Part shown: positions 1 through 6,357 of the stretch, piece by piece
How positions within the stretch are numbered: the first letter of the stretch is position 1
How the letters are laid out: the number at the start of each line of letters is the position of its first letter
Source of the DNA: JBBQFC01 sp038321615
GTDB taxonomy: Bacteria > Bacteroidota > Bacteroidia > Flavobacteriales_D > Cryomorphaceae
Reading direction: 5' to 3'
Length of the DNA stretch: 16,282 bases
NCBI GenBank assembly: GCA_038321615.1
Contig: JBBQFC010000066.1
Location: 1 to 16,282 of the forward strand
Made by a program: the position numbers and the translations under genes
The notes under the pieces: model-generated
What the model saw: the letters and a program-made list of their open reading frames with translations, nothing else
Told to the model about the DNA's origin: nothing
Databases searched by the model: none

Positions 1-1
1 A

Positions 2-655
2 CTAAGCGGCGATCAGGAAGTGCCCGAAGTGGCTACCGCTGGCAAAGGATCCGGAATTGTGAGCATCGATCGCGATCAAACAAATGCCCATTTTATGATG
101 GTGGTGAACGATTTGACCGGGCCGCTTGCCATGGGCCATTTGCACAATGGAGCGGCAGGAAGTAATGGAGGCGTAATTTTTACTCTTAGCGACTTTTTTG
201 ATCAAGCTGAAATTTACGACGGCGCATTTGGCTATTGGGATGCTGCCAGTTCAACGCCTTTCGATGCGTCGGCAGCTGCGGCTTTCCGCGAAGATTTGGT
301 GTATGTGAATATTCACACATCTGCAAATCCTTCGGGTGAGATTCGCGGTCAGGTAATCCGCAATTCGATTTGCAGTGAAAGCATTTTGGGTATTTATCGT
401 GCTCCTGAGCGAAAGAACCTATCCATTTTCCCAAATCCAACTTCGGGTAGTGTGCAGCTTCAATTGAGCGAAATCAACGCGCCCACTCAAGTGGTGGTAA
501 CAGATATCTCGGGTAAAACGGTATTGGAACGGAATTTAGGCCTTAGTGCCCCCGCGCTTTACACCCTTGACATTAGCGGAATTGCCGCTGGCGTTTATGT
601 GGTAAATATCCGCGCAGGAAAAGCCATTTACACCGCGAAGCTATTTGTGGAATAA
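2..655 (+). CDS. CHRD-domain protein with T9SS type A sorting domain (5' partial)
   Basis: The reading frame is open at the window start, so the N-terminus and signal peptide are missing; 217 residues are visible. The first residues, LSGDQEVPEV, match the typical opening of a CHRD domain (LSGxQEVPxV), and the domain closes around residue 120 with GEIRGQV. The HLHNGAAGSNGG stretch is also typical. CHRD domains were named from chordin and occur in many secreted bacterial proteins of unclear role. From about residue 139 there is a Por secretion-system C-terminal domain: LSIFPNPTSG, then DISGKTVLE, and a GVYVVNI...AKLFVE ending. In this family that domain directs export through the type IX system and is removed or anchored at the cell surface. 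An internal GTG at 20 exists but lies inside the CHRD motif, so it is not a plausible start. Substrate or partner cannot be read from the sequence. Confidence 0.9.
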   Translation, partial: LSGDQEVPEVATAGKGSGIVSIDRDQTNAHFMMVVNDLTGPLAMGHLHNGAAGSNGGVIFTLSDFFDQAEIYDGAFGYWDAASSTPFDASAAAAFREDLVYVNIHTSANPSGEIRGQVIRNSICSESILGIYRAPERKNLSIFPNPTSGSVQLQLSEINAPTQVVVTDISGKTVLERNLGLSAPALYTLDISGIAAGVYVVNIRAGKAIYTAKLFVE

Positions 656-675
656 TAGATTTAGATTATGAAACA

Positions 676-715
676 GTGAAAGGAAGGGCATCGATATCGA
701 TGCCCTTTTTTTCAC
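676..715. terminator. Bidirectional rho-independent terminator
   Basis: A perfect 20-bp palindrome, GGGCATCGATATCGATGCCC (686-705), is followed by seven T on the plus strand. It is flanked by A-rich sequence on the left, so it also works read from the other strand. The outer bases gtgaaa (676-681) and tttcac (710-715) extend the pairing. It lies between the convergent CHRD gene and pldA and overlaps the pldA stop codon (712-714). Confidence 0.85.
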
Positions 716-1623
716 CATTCCAAAAAGCTCACCCCGATACCAATAGTGGTTTGGCTGTGGTTGTAATCGATCAGGGTTTCGCCGTAGCCGGTGAAAAATT
801 GGAACTGTAGGCGGAGATTACTAATTACCGGAAGCACGTAATTTAATTGCAAGCTTCCGCGATTTATCTTGTTGAAAGGGGTGTGGATCACCGCATATAC
901 TTGCTGATTTTTCCACGTGTAGATCACGTCGATGGCGGCTCGGCCAATGAAGTTGCTTATTTCCGGATTCTCATCGTCATCGTCGGGGATGCGTAACCAC
1001 GGGCGGGCGTTGAATTGCCAGTTCTTATAAGTCAAGATGGCCATAAACCGCACCCGATTCCAACTTCTTGAAAGCGGTAAAGCGCGGCCATTGCTTTGAT
1101 GCACAAACCCACCGCCGAGCATGCGGAGCTTGGTACTGCCCCAACTTAGATTCATCGGGAAGGTCAGGAAGATCTCCGGTTCGTAATTCAATTCCCGGAA
1201 AGGCCGAGAAAGCTCCACATTATAGACTTGCCAATGCGCTACCTGTGTGTAAGCTGCCCAAAGGTCTCCATAATCTCCAAACACCCCTTGCCATAGCTTG
1301 GTTTTCAGGCTGATTTGAAACTTCGCTTCGTAGCGATTTAGGGACGCCGAAGTATCTACCGAATAAGCTGGATTTTCGCTGCGGGGCATCTCATTGGGAT
1401 TATCCGACCAGCGCCCGGCCGTAACGTAAATTGGTTGATAGGGCGAAAGTCGAAAGATGCCTTTTTTAGTAGCATCGGTCAATTCCCAGCGCTCATCGAG
1501 GCTGATCGTGTCAATCTGCCAATCTGTACTAAATATGCTCTGGGCCACAGCTTGCGTCGGCGCTAGTATAAAGGGAAGAAGCACGATGAGCGCAAGTAGT
1601 TTCCGAAGTATCGGTCTTTCCAT
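712..1623 (-). CDS. pldA: Outer membrane phospholipase A (OMPLA)
   Basis: OMPLA is an outer-membrane beta-barrel that hydrolyses phospholipids that have flipped into the outer leaflet; it is calcium dependent and active as a dimer. Residues 1-28 form a signal peptide (MERPILRK, a hydrophobic LLALIVLLPFIL core, then AVAQ). The catalytic signature is intact: GGFVHQSNGR contains His175 and Ser177, and SRSWNR contains Asn189. The spacing (His+2 Ser, +12 Asn) is the same as His142/Ser144/Asn156 in E. coli. Several amphipathic strands follow, and the protein ends in an aromatic residue (FLEW), as barrel proteins do. The chosen ATG lies 11 nt after the suhB-like stop. An in-frame GTG at 1644 would add seven residues and overlap that gene, and is less likely because the signal peptide starts well at the ATG. 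The gene is last in a three-gene run and is probably co-transcribed with mtaB and suhB. Confidence 0.9.
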   Translation of the reverse strand: MERPILRKLLALIVLLPFILAPTQAVAQSIFSTDWQIDTISLDERWELTDATKKGIFRLSPYQPIYVTAGRWSDNPNEMPRSENPAYSVDTSASLNRYEAKFQISLKTKLWQGVFGDYGDLWAAYTQVAHWQVYNVELSRPFRELNYEPEIFLTFPMNLSWGSTKLRMLGGGFVHQSNGRALPLSRSWNRVRFMAILTYKNWQFNARPWLRIPDDDDENPEISNFIGRAAIDVIYTWKNQQVYAVIHTPFNKINRGSLQLNYVLPVISNLRLQFQFFTGYGETLIDYNHSQTTIGIGVSFLEW

Positions 1624-1634
1624 GCGCTGCGAGC

Positions 1635-2420
1635 TTATTCCCACGAACTTAAAATCGGGAGAAGGGCTGCATGAATGGCTTCATTGCCGCATACCATGGT
1701 TCGAGTGCTCAAAAACTCTTCACCGCCGCGAAAGTTGGTGACCATACCACCAGCTTCTCTAACGATTACCGCTCCGGCTGCGCAATCCCAAGGGTGGAGA
1801 CCATACTCGTAAAAGGCATCGAAGCGGCCGCAGGCCACATAGGCCATATCGAGCGCTGCAGAGCCCAGCCGACGTACTCCTCTAGTGGCAGCGTTTACCT
1901 TCGCCAATAGGTCGAGATAGGCCAATTGCTTGCCCTTATTATCGTATGGAAAACCCATGGCTATCAGCGAATGAGCGGCTATGGTCTCGGCCGAAACGTG
2001 GATAGGCTCACCGTTGAGCGTTGCGCCTTGGCCTGTGGCTGCCGTAAAGCACTCATCGCGCTCGGGGTCGTAAATTACGCCGAGAATAAGCTCATTGCCC
2101 TTCTGAAGCGCCACGCTGGTGCAATAGCAGGGTATTCCGTACAAATAATTGGTGGTGCCATCGAGCGGATCGATGATCCAATTATACTCCGCGCCCACTT
2201 TTTGGCTGGTACCTTCCTCGGCGATAAATCCCGATTCGGGAAGGAGTTTTTCTAAAAAAGAAATAAACAGCACTTCGGCTTCTTTATCGGCCCGGCTTAC
2301 CAAATCATTGGCGCGGCCCTTAAATATAATGTCGCTCTTGGCGATGGAAGTTCTTTCCGATTTTAGGAATTGACCCACCTTTCGGCTAATGGATTCCAGG
2401 TCGGCGCGTAGATCAAGCAT
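1635..2420 (-). CDS. suhB: Inositol-1-monophosphatase family protein
   Basis: This 261-residue protein has the usual length of the Mg-dependent, Li-sensitive inositol monophosphatase family, which dephosphorylates inositol phosphates or related sugar phosphates in the cytoplasm. Metal-binding motifs are all present: EE at 68-69 in IAEEGTS, DPLDGTTN at 84-91, and HPWDCAAG with WD at 211-212. GVIYDPERDECFTA and GQGATLNGEPI are further family landmarks. The ATG overlaps the last 8 bp of mtaB, which implies translational coupling. The stop is 11 nt before pldA. Members of this family include SuhB, CysQ-like and histidinol-phosphatase variants; the canonical motifs and length favour an IMPase/SuhB-type enzyme, but the true substrate is inferred from the family only. 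No inositol pathway gene is visible nearby. Confidence 0.9.
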   Translation of the reverse strand: MLDLRADLESISRKVGQFLKSERTSIAKSDIIFKGRANDLVSRADKEAEVLFISFLEKLLPESGFIAEEGTSQKVGAEYNWIIDPLDGTTNYLYGIPCYCTSVALQKGNELILGVIYDPERDECFTAATGQGATLNGEPIHVSAETIAAHSLIAMGFPYDNKGKQLAYLDLLAKVNAATRGVRRLGSAALDMAYVACGRFDAFYEYGLHPWDCAAGAVIVREAGGMVTNFRGGEEFLSTRTMVCGNEAIHAALLPILSSWE

Positions 2421-3729
2421 AGGTGGTAAGCGGAATTGGTTGGGTTAGAAGCAAGCCGTCGCGGTCAATGGCGGTGAGCTCGCGCTCGCAGATGGTATTC
2501 ACGAGCGTGGCGTCGTAGGGCTCCTTCACCTTCACGTAGTTTCGCGTAAAGCCATGCATCATACTGCCTTCTTCTTCGGCTTCAAAAAGTACAAATTCCC
2601 GTTTGCCCACCTGCGATTGGTAGAAGGCTTGTTGCTTCTTGTTCGAAAGGATGCGCAGCCGCTTATTGCGTTCTTGTCGCAGGTCCATCGGCACCACTTC
2701 GGCTATGCGTAGGGCAGTGGTATTGGGCCGCTCCGAGTAGGTGAACACGTGGAGATAGGCGATGGGAAGGTCTTTCAAGAAATTGTAGGTTTCTTCAAAA
2801 TGCGCATCCGACTCGCCGGGAAAACCGGTGATTACGTCCACGCCGATACAAGCATCGGGCATAAGCCGCAAGATCGCTTCGACACGGCCGCGATATAAAT
2901 CAGATCGATACCGGCGGCGCATGGCTTGAAGCACTGCATCGGAGCCGCTCTGCAGCGGAATGTGAAAGTGGGGGAGAAACTTGCGGCTTTTCGCAACAAA
3001 TTGGATGATCTCCTCACTCAATAGATTGGGTTCAATAGATGATATTCGGTAGCGCTCCACGCCGTCCACTTCTTCGAGTGCGCGCACGAGATCGAAGAAG
3101 CTTTCATCAGTTCCATTTCCGAAATCACCAATATTAACGCCCGTAAGCACAATCTCTTTGGCTCCCGTGGCGGCGGCTTCCTTGGCCAAGGCCACGGTAG
3201 TAGCAATATTAGCGCTGCGGCTCCTTCCTCTTGCAAGCGGTATGGTGCAGAAAGCGCAGAAGTAATTGCAACCGTCCTGCACTTTTAAAAAGGTTCGTGT
3301 GCGGTCGCCTGCCGAAAAGCCCGGAACAAAATCGCGGGTTTGCTTAATTTCTCCAGCTACCGCTCGATTCTTTTCGGTGATCAATTCATCTTCGAGATAA
3401 GCCACCACGTTGAACTTTTCAGAAGCGCCAAGCACCAAGTTTACGCCTGGTATGGCTTGAATTTCTTGCGGCTTGAGCTGCGCATAGCAACCGATTACGA
3501 TTACGATTCCTTCTGGATTCACGCGCAAAGCTTTTCGCACAATCGCGCGACATTTTTTGTCGGCTTCATCCGTTACGGAGCAGGTGTTGATTATAAAAAC
3601 ATCGGGAGCATGGGTAAACTCCACCCGGGCGTACCCAGCATCCGTGAGTTGGCGGGCAATGGTGGATGTCTCGGAGAAATTGAGCTTACAGCCGAGGGTG
3701 TAAAAAGCTACTTTGCGAAGTGGGAGCAC
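2413..3729 (-). CDS. mtaB: tRNA t6A37 methylthiotransferase MtaB
   Basis: MtaB is a radical-SAM enzyme that methylthiolates N6-threonylcarbamoyladenosine at tRNA position 37 (t6A to ms2t6A), which stabilises anticodon pairing. The N-terminal UPF0004 domain opens with VAFYTLGCKLN and carries three cluster cysteines (TLGCK, NTCSVT, IGCYAQ). The radical SAM domain has the CxxxCxxC motif in GCNYFCAFCTIP. HIPLQSGSDAVLQAMRRRY and DVITGFPGE are typical of the methylthiotransferase family, and a TRAM-like tail (EFVLFEAEEEG...YVKVKEPY) follows. VAFYTLGCK near the start fits MtaB rather than MiaB or RimO. Start choice is uncertain: a GTG at 3729 is used here; a TTG at 3735 adds two residues but sits inside a promoter-like element. 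The gene is first of a run with suhB (8 bp overlap) and pldA. Confidence 0.92.
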   Translation of the reverse strand: MLPLRKVAFYTLGCKLNFSETSTIARQLTDAGYARVEFTHAPDVFIINTCSVTDEADKKCRAIVRKALRVNPEGIVIVIGCYAQLKPQEIQAIPGVNLVLGASEKFNVVAYLEDELITEKNRAVAGEIKQTRDFVPGFSAGDRTRTFLKVQDGCNYFCAFCTIPLARGRSRSANIATTVALAKEAAATGAKEIVLTGVNIGDFGNGTDESFFDLVRALEEVDGVERYRISSIEPNLLSEEIIQFVAKSRKFLPHFHIPLQSGSDAVLQAMRRRYRSDLYRGRVEAILRLMPDACIGVDVITGFPGESDAHFEETYNFLKDLPIAYLHVFTYSERPNTTALRIAEVVPMDLRQERNKRLRILSNKKQQAFYQSQVGKREFVLFEAEEEGSMMHGFTRNYVKVKEPYDATLVNTICERELTAIDRDGLLLTQPIPLTTYA

Positions 3730-3732
3730 GCG

Positions 3733-3763
3733 CAAAAGTACAACGGCAGGTCGGGTTTTGAAA
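3733..3763 (-). promoter_or_regulatory. Candidate Bacteroidota-type promoter for mtaB-suhB-pldA
   Basis: On the minus strand TACTTTTG (3740-3733) fits the -7 element TAnnTTTG exactly. TTTC (3763-3760) lies 19 bp upstream, one mismatch from the -33 TTTG. If used, the leader would be only a few bases, which favours the GTG at 3729 as start. It lies in the short divergent gap between mtaB and the 3D-domain gene. Confidence 0.4.
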
Positions 3764-3810
3764 ATAGCTCTGCACGTGCTACCAAATAAAAGGTGTAGTT
3801 TCGGTAAGTG

Positions 3811-4224
3811 ATGATAAGGCGATCTTTAATTTTGGCGTTGGGTGCAGCCACCTTTATGGCCTGCTCCGAGGATCCACCGCCGAAGCGTTGCTTTATGGTA
3901 AAGGCTTCAGCTTACAACAGTGTGCCTTGGCAAACCCGCCCCGGTACGTCTGGCGCTATCACAGCTTGGGGCGACAAGTTGGTAGATAGCATTCCGAGCA
4001 TCGCCATCTCCCGCGATTTACTCGATAGTGGACTTACCCATGGCTCGCTAGTCTATATAGCCGGCTACGAGCTGCCCTTTGTAGTAAACGATAAAATGAA
4101 CAAACGTCACCGCAAGCGCATCGACCTTCACATGGGCAAAAACGTGCGAAAAGCCCGCGAGTTCGGAGTTAAAAAGGTGGAGATCTGTTTTGAGATTCCG
4201 GCTGAGGTAGTTTTGGAAGAGTAG
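3811..4224 (+). CDS. 3D-domain (double-psi barrel) lipoprotein
   Basis: This 137-residue protein starts with a lipoprotein-like signal (MIRRSLILALGAATFMAC, Cys18), so it is probably lipid-anchored in the periplasm or outer membrane. The rest is a small double-psi beta-barrel of the 3D type found in MltA and YocH-like cell-wall proteins. VKASAYNS is the first strand, and GAITAWGDKL, VVNDKMNKRHRKRIDLHMG supply the conserved aspartates that name the family. EFGVKKVEI forms the closing strand. Family members act on, or bind, peptidoglycan; MltA is a lytic transglycosylase. No catalytic activity can be proved from this short form. The ATG at 3811 is preferred over the GTG at 3808. A near-match to the -7 promoter element, TAGTTTCG (3796-3803), lies just before it, suggesting a very short leader. 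It is divergent from mtaB. Confidence 0.8.
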   Translation: MIRRSLILALGAATFMACSEDPPPKRCFMVKASAYNSVPWQTRPGTSGAITAWGDKLVDSIPSIAISRDLLDSGLTHGSLVYIAGYELPFVVNDKMNKRHRKRIDLHMGKNVRKAREFGVKKVEICFEIPAEVVLEE

Positions 4225-4514
4225 GGGTATTCTTTTTTCTTACCGATTTTAATTGTTGGTTTAGCAGGACAACTAGCTTGTATTTATTCGGCAGTGAGGG
4301 CCAATTCGAATTTTGAGCGGTTTAGATTTTCCGGAAGCTTGCGCTGGCATCTATACATCTAAATGATTCCTTTGATGAAGCTGTCGAATATACCCGGCAT
4401 AGGATTTCTACAAAAATTTATTCAATTAAGCAGCGTCCGCTCTAAAATATAAATGGTCTTGTAAAACAGTTTTATTTAAAATTATTCAGGTCCTACTTCC
4501 ATTACCACGTTTTT
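4225..4514. other. AT-rich intergenic stretch without a gene
   Basis: No open frame longer than about 40 residues is convincing here. A short plus-strand frame ending near 4445 contains DSFDEAVEYTRHR, which reads like real protein but has no start and is preceded by stops. It may be the decayed tail of a lost gene. I cannot assign it. No terminator hairpin was seen for either flanking gene. Confidence 0.35.
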
Positions 4515-5153
4515 TCAGGAAAACAGGCTATCGTACATCCAAGGATAATCCCGTTTCAGATTTTCGCATAAGTCTGTGTAAAATTTATTCCACTCACTTT
4601 CATTCATTTCATTTCCTCTTTTTCCAGTTTCTACGGATATTGCAGCACCATTTCTCCACGCCAGGGGTACATCTAGCTCTTTTTCCGCCTTCTTTCTTCT
4701 AACGTTGGTAAACAGGGTTCCAATGCCTGTATGGACAGTTGTAGGGAAGTCTTGAACTAACGTCTTTAACAATTCCGCCTTATTTTCTTCTTTCCATCTT
4801 AATTCTAGTCTTTCAATTTTGTTGATTACAGCATTGTCCAACGAAGATTCAATCGGGATTAACATCACCCACTTTGCCTGGGTTTCAACTAGGAAATTAC
4901 CCTGCTCGTTATTGATGGCGTAAGAGGCAGCAATAAAACTTTTGTGGTGATCAAAATACAGGACTTGATAATCGCTCGATTTTGAGAAGTCAAAGAGGGT
5001 ATTCAGAGAAGAAGTCCTAATTTGAATTAGGTGGTTTTCATCCCCTAATTTCAATTCCTTTATTTTAACGTTGGTTTCTGCTGATGGTAGGAGAATCGAT
5101 TCAAGCTCTATCGGTTCTAGGTCTCTTAAAGAAAAATGGGCAATGGGTTTCAT
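4515..5153 (-). CDS. Hypothetical protein, unrecognised family
   Basis: This 212-residue protein begins MKPIAHFSLRDLEPIELESI and has no signal peptide or membrane segment, so it is probably cytoplasmic. I do not recognise a family. The N-terminal half (to about residue 115) looks beta-rich, with alternating hydrophobic residues such as YQVLYFDHH and AKWVMLIPIE. The C-terminal half is helical and charged (INKIERLELRWKEENKAELLKTL, then RRKKAEKEL), ending in an aromatic tail DYPWMYDSLF. Base composition is clearly more AT-rich than mtaB/suhB, and the gene stands alone between decayed intergenic stretches, which suggests horizontal acquisition. The long uninterrupted frame with consistent codon use supports it being real. 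It could be a stress or immunity-type accessory protein, but nothing in the sequence proves a role. Confidence 0.65.
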   Translation of the reverse strand: MKPIAHFSLRDLEPIELESILLPSAETNVKIKELKLGDENHLIQIRTSSLNTLFDFSKSSDYQVLYFDHHKSFIAASYAINNEQGNFLVETQAKWVMLIPIESSLDNAVINKIERLELRWKEENKAELLKTLVQDFPTTVHTGIGTLFTNVRRKKAEKELDVPLAWRNGAAISVETGKRGNEMNESEWNKFYTDLCENLKRDYPWMYDSLFS

Positions 5154-5528
5154 ACAAATAAGTTTTAGTTAAAATCATTATTTGTATTTCGCAAAACCAA
5201 TAGGCTTCGTAACGTTTATTTTGACTAATCGTCCGTATTGTTTTACCACCGTGGTGTCTTCACTCGGTTGGTACCCTTTCAGGTTCGAAATACTAGTCGA
5301 AGGTAATAAAAAACCCAAAATCAACTTTAAATTTTAAGGTTTTCCCAGAATCTTGCATGTAATGTTTTGCAACGCTCAGAATAAGATGAAGTAGTATAAG
5401 CTGTACCAAAAAAATAGACACGTCAAAATTGGAATTAAATTTAACTGTCGAATGAAAAGGGGGCAGTTTACCCCGAGCCACATAGTTGGGATTCCCAAGG
5501 AGTCGGAGTCTGGAGACACAAGTTTGAA
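5154..5528. other. Non-coding AT-rich region
   Basis: No credible gene is present. Local features are a small odd-centred palindrome ACCACCGTGGT (5245-5255) and a block around 5436-5475 (AATGAAAAGGGGGCAGTTTA then CCCCGAGCCAC). That block resembles insertion-sequence end sequence, possibly IS21-like, but the likeness is from memory and not verified. The short minus-strand frames here are shadows with no protein-like composition. Confidence 0.4.
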
Positions 5529-5650
5529 ATGGTCTAGTACTACTGGACAGATTTCCATTCCAACATTGCTGTTTTGGTTTTGTAAATAGGGGTTTGGGGA
5601 ATCCGATGAAATAAGGATTAATAAACTCCTGTCCAAAACAACTAGACCAT
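5529..5650. mobile_element. 122-bp element with terminal inverted repeats (IS remnant or MITE-like)
   Basis: The 22-bp ends at 5529-5550 and 5629-5650 are inverted copies of each other with 18 of 22 positions matching. The outer ATGGTCTAGT and the inner GGACAG are identical, with the mismatches confined to four central bases. The ends read TG...CA, like many IS3-family elements. The 78-bp interior is AT-rich and does not encode a transposase, so this is either an internally deleted insertion sequence or a small non-autonomous element. No target-site duplication is visible in the immediate flanks. It ends 16 bp from the cupin stop codon. Confidence 0.6.
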
Positions 5651-5666
5651 CACGGTCTCTCCAATT

Positions 5667-6005
5667 CTATTTCAAAAAGTCTCCATCAATAATTAGAAGT
5701 CTGACACCTTTTTCGGAAACGGAACGATGTGAACTGAGTTCGTCAGACACAATATAGGTTTCGCCCTTTTTTAGTTTGATTTTTTCACCTGTGCTAAGTT
5801 CAGTGATAAACTCTCCGTCTAGACATTGAACAATATGTCCTTTTTGACACCAATGGTCTGCTAAATATCCGTTTGAATATTCCACTAACCGTATTCGAAG
5901 TCCATCAAATTGTATTGTTTGCCAAAATGCTACTCCTATTTCTCCTTTGTATTCAACTTTTTCAATTGAAGTCCAATCTATTTCTTGAAAGGGAATCTTA
6001 CTCAT
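5667..6005 (-). CDS. DHCW-type cupin-fold protein
   Basis: This 112-residue single-domain cupin has no signal peptide and is probably cytoplasmic. The family signature region is LADHWCQKGHI (residues 48-58), providing His51, Cys53 and His57 as likely metal ligands. It is followed by the cupin strands LDGEFITELSTGEKIKLKKGETYIVSDELSSHRS, with a further His at 93 in the second cupin motif. The length is normal for the family and the frame is intact. Biochemical function of DHCW cupins is not established as far as I know; they are small, widely distributed accessory genes. The gene is alone, AT-rich and flanked downstream by the 122-bp inverted-repeat element, which fits an acquired cassette-like gene. 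The start ATG is the only good one. Confidence 0.8.
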   Translation of the reverse strand: MSKIPFQEIDWTSIEKVEYKGEIGVAFWQTIQFDGLRIRLVEYSNGYLADHWCQKGHIVQCLDGEFITELSTGEKIKLKKGETYIVSDELSSHRSVSEKGVRLLIIDGDFLK

Positions 6006-6357
6006 TTTTTAAATCTATTAGTTCTCGTTGGGGACGTCCGCTACGTTGGCAGGTAACCTGCGTTCATATGATTTTCAATAAAGGCTTATTGAGTGGATAC
6101 GCAACACTATATCGTCTATATCAGCTATGGGCTAAATGCTGTGTTCAAGCAAATATAACCACAACTTGCCGATGCCGCATAAATATTGCTCGCACCTATA
6201 ACGGGACTTCAGTAACTGAAGCAGACGGATTTGCTATCTTGCAATCTGTAAATTAACATGACACTAACATGAAAAATGGCCAATAAATGCTGAAGGCGTT
6301 CTTTTGTGTTGCTTTATGGAATAATCCTTATTGGTTGGGAATGCTGTAGTGAGATTA
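6006..6357. other. Non-coding region between cupin and hybrid regulator, with palindromes and a direct repeat
   Basis: No gene is supported here. Symmetric sites include GCAGGTAACCTGC (6049-6061), CTTCAGTAACTGAAG (6207-6221) and a hairpin CAATAAAGGCTTATTG (6076-6091). An 8-bp direct repeat TAACATGA occurs at 6254-6261 and 6265-6272, an 11-bp period, about 90 bp before the regulator start. Some of these may be operators or promoter parts for the large sensor gene, but no clean TAnnTTTG element was found near its start. Confidence 0.4.

Noticed and set aside
3340..3789. 149-codon plus-strand open frame inside mtaB
   Set aside because: It is antisense to a strongly conserved gene and shows no family motif.
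5376..5636. 86-codon minus-strand open frame over the inverted-repeat element
   Set aside because: No recognisable motif, low-complexity end, and it crosses the element boundary.
6040..6230. Integron attC-like recombination site near the cupin gene
   Set aside because: No pair of matching R/L core sites around a long imperfect palindrome could be found, and no integrase is in view.
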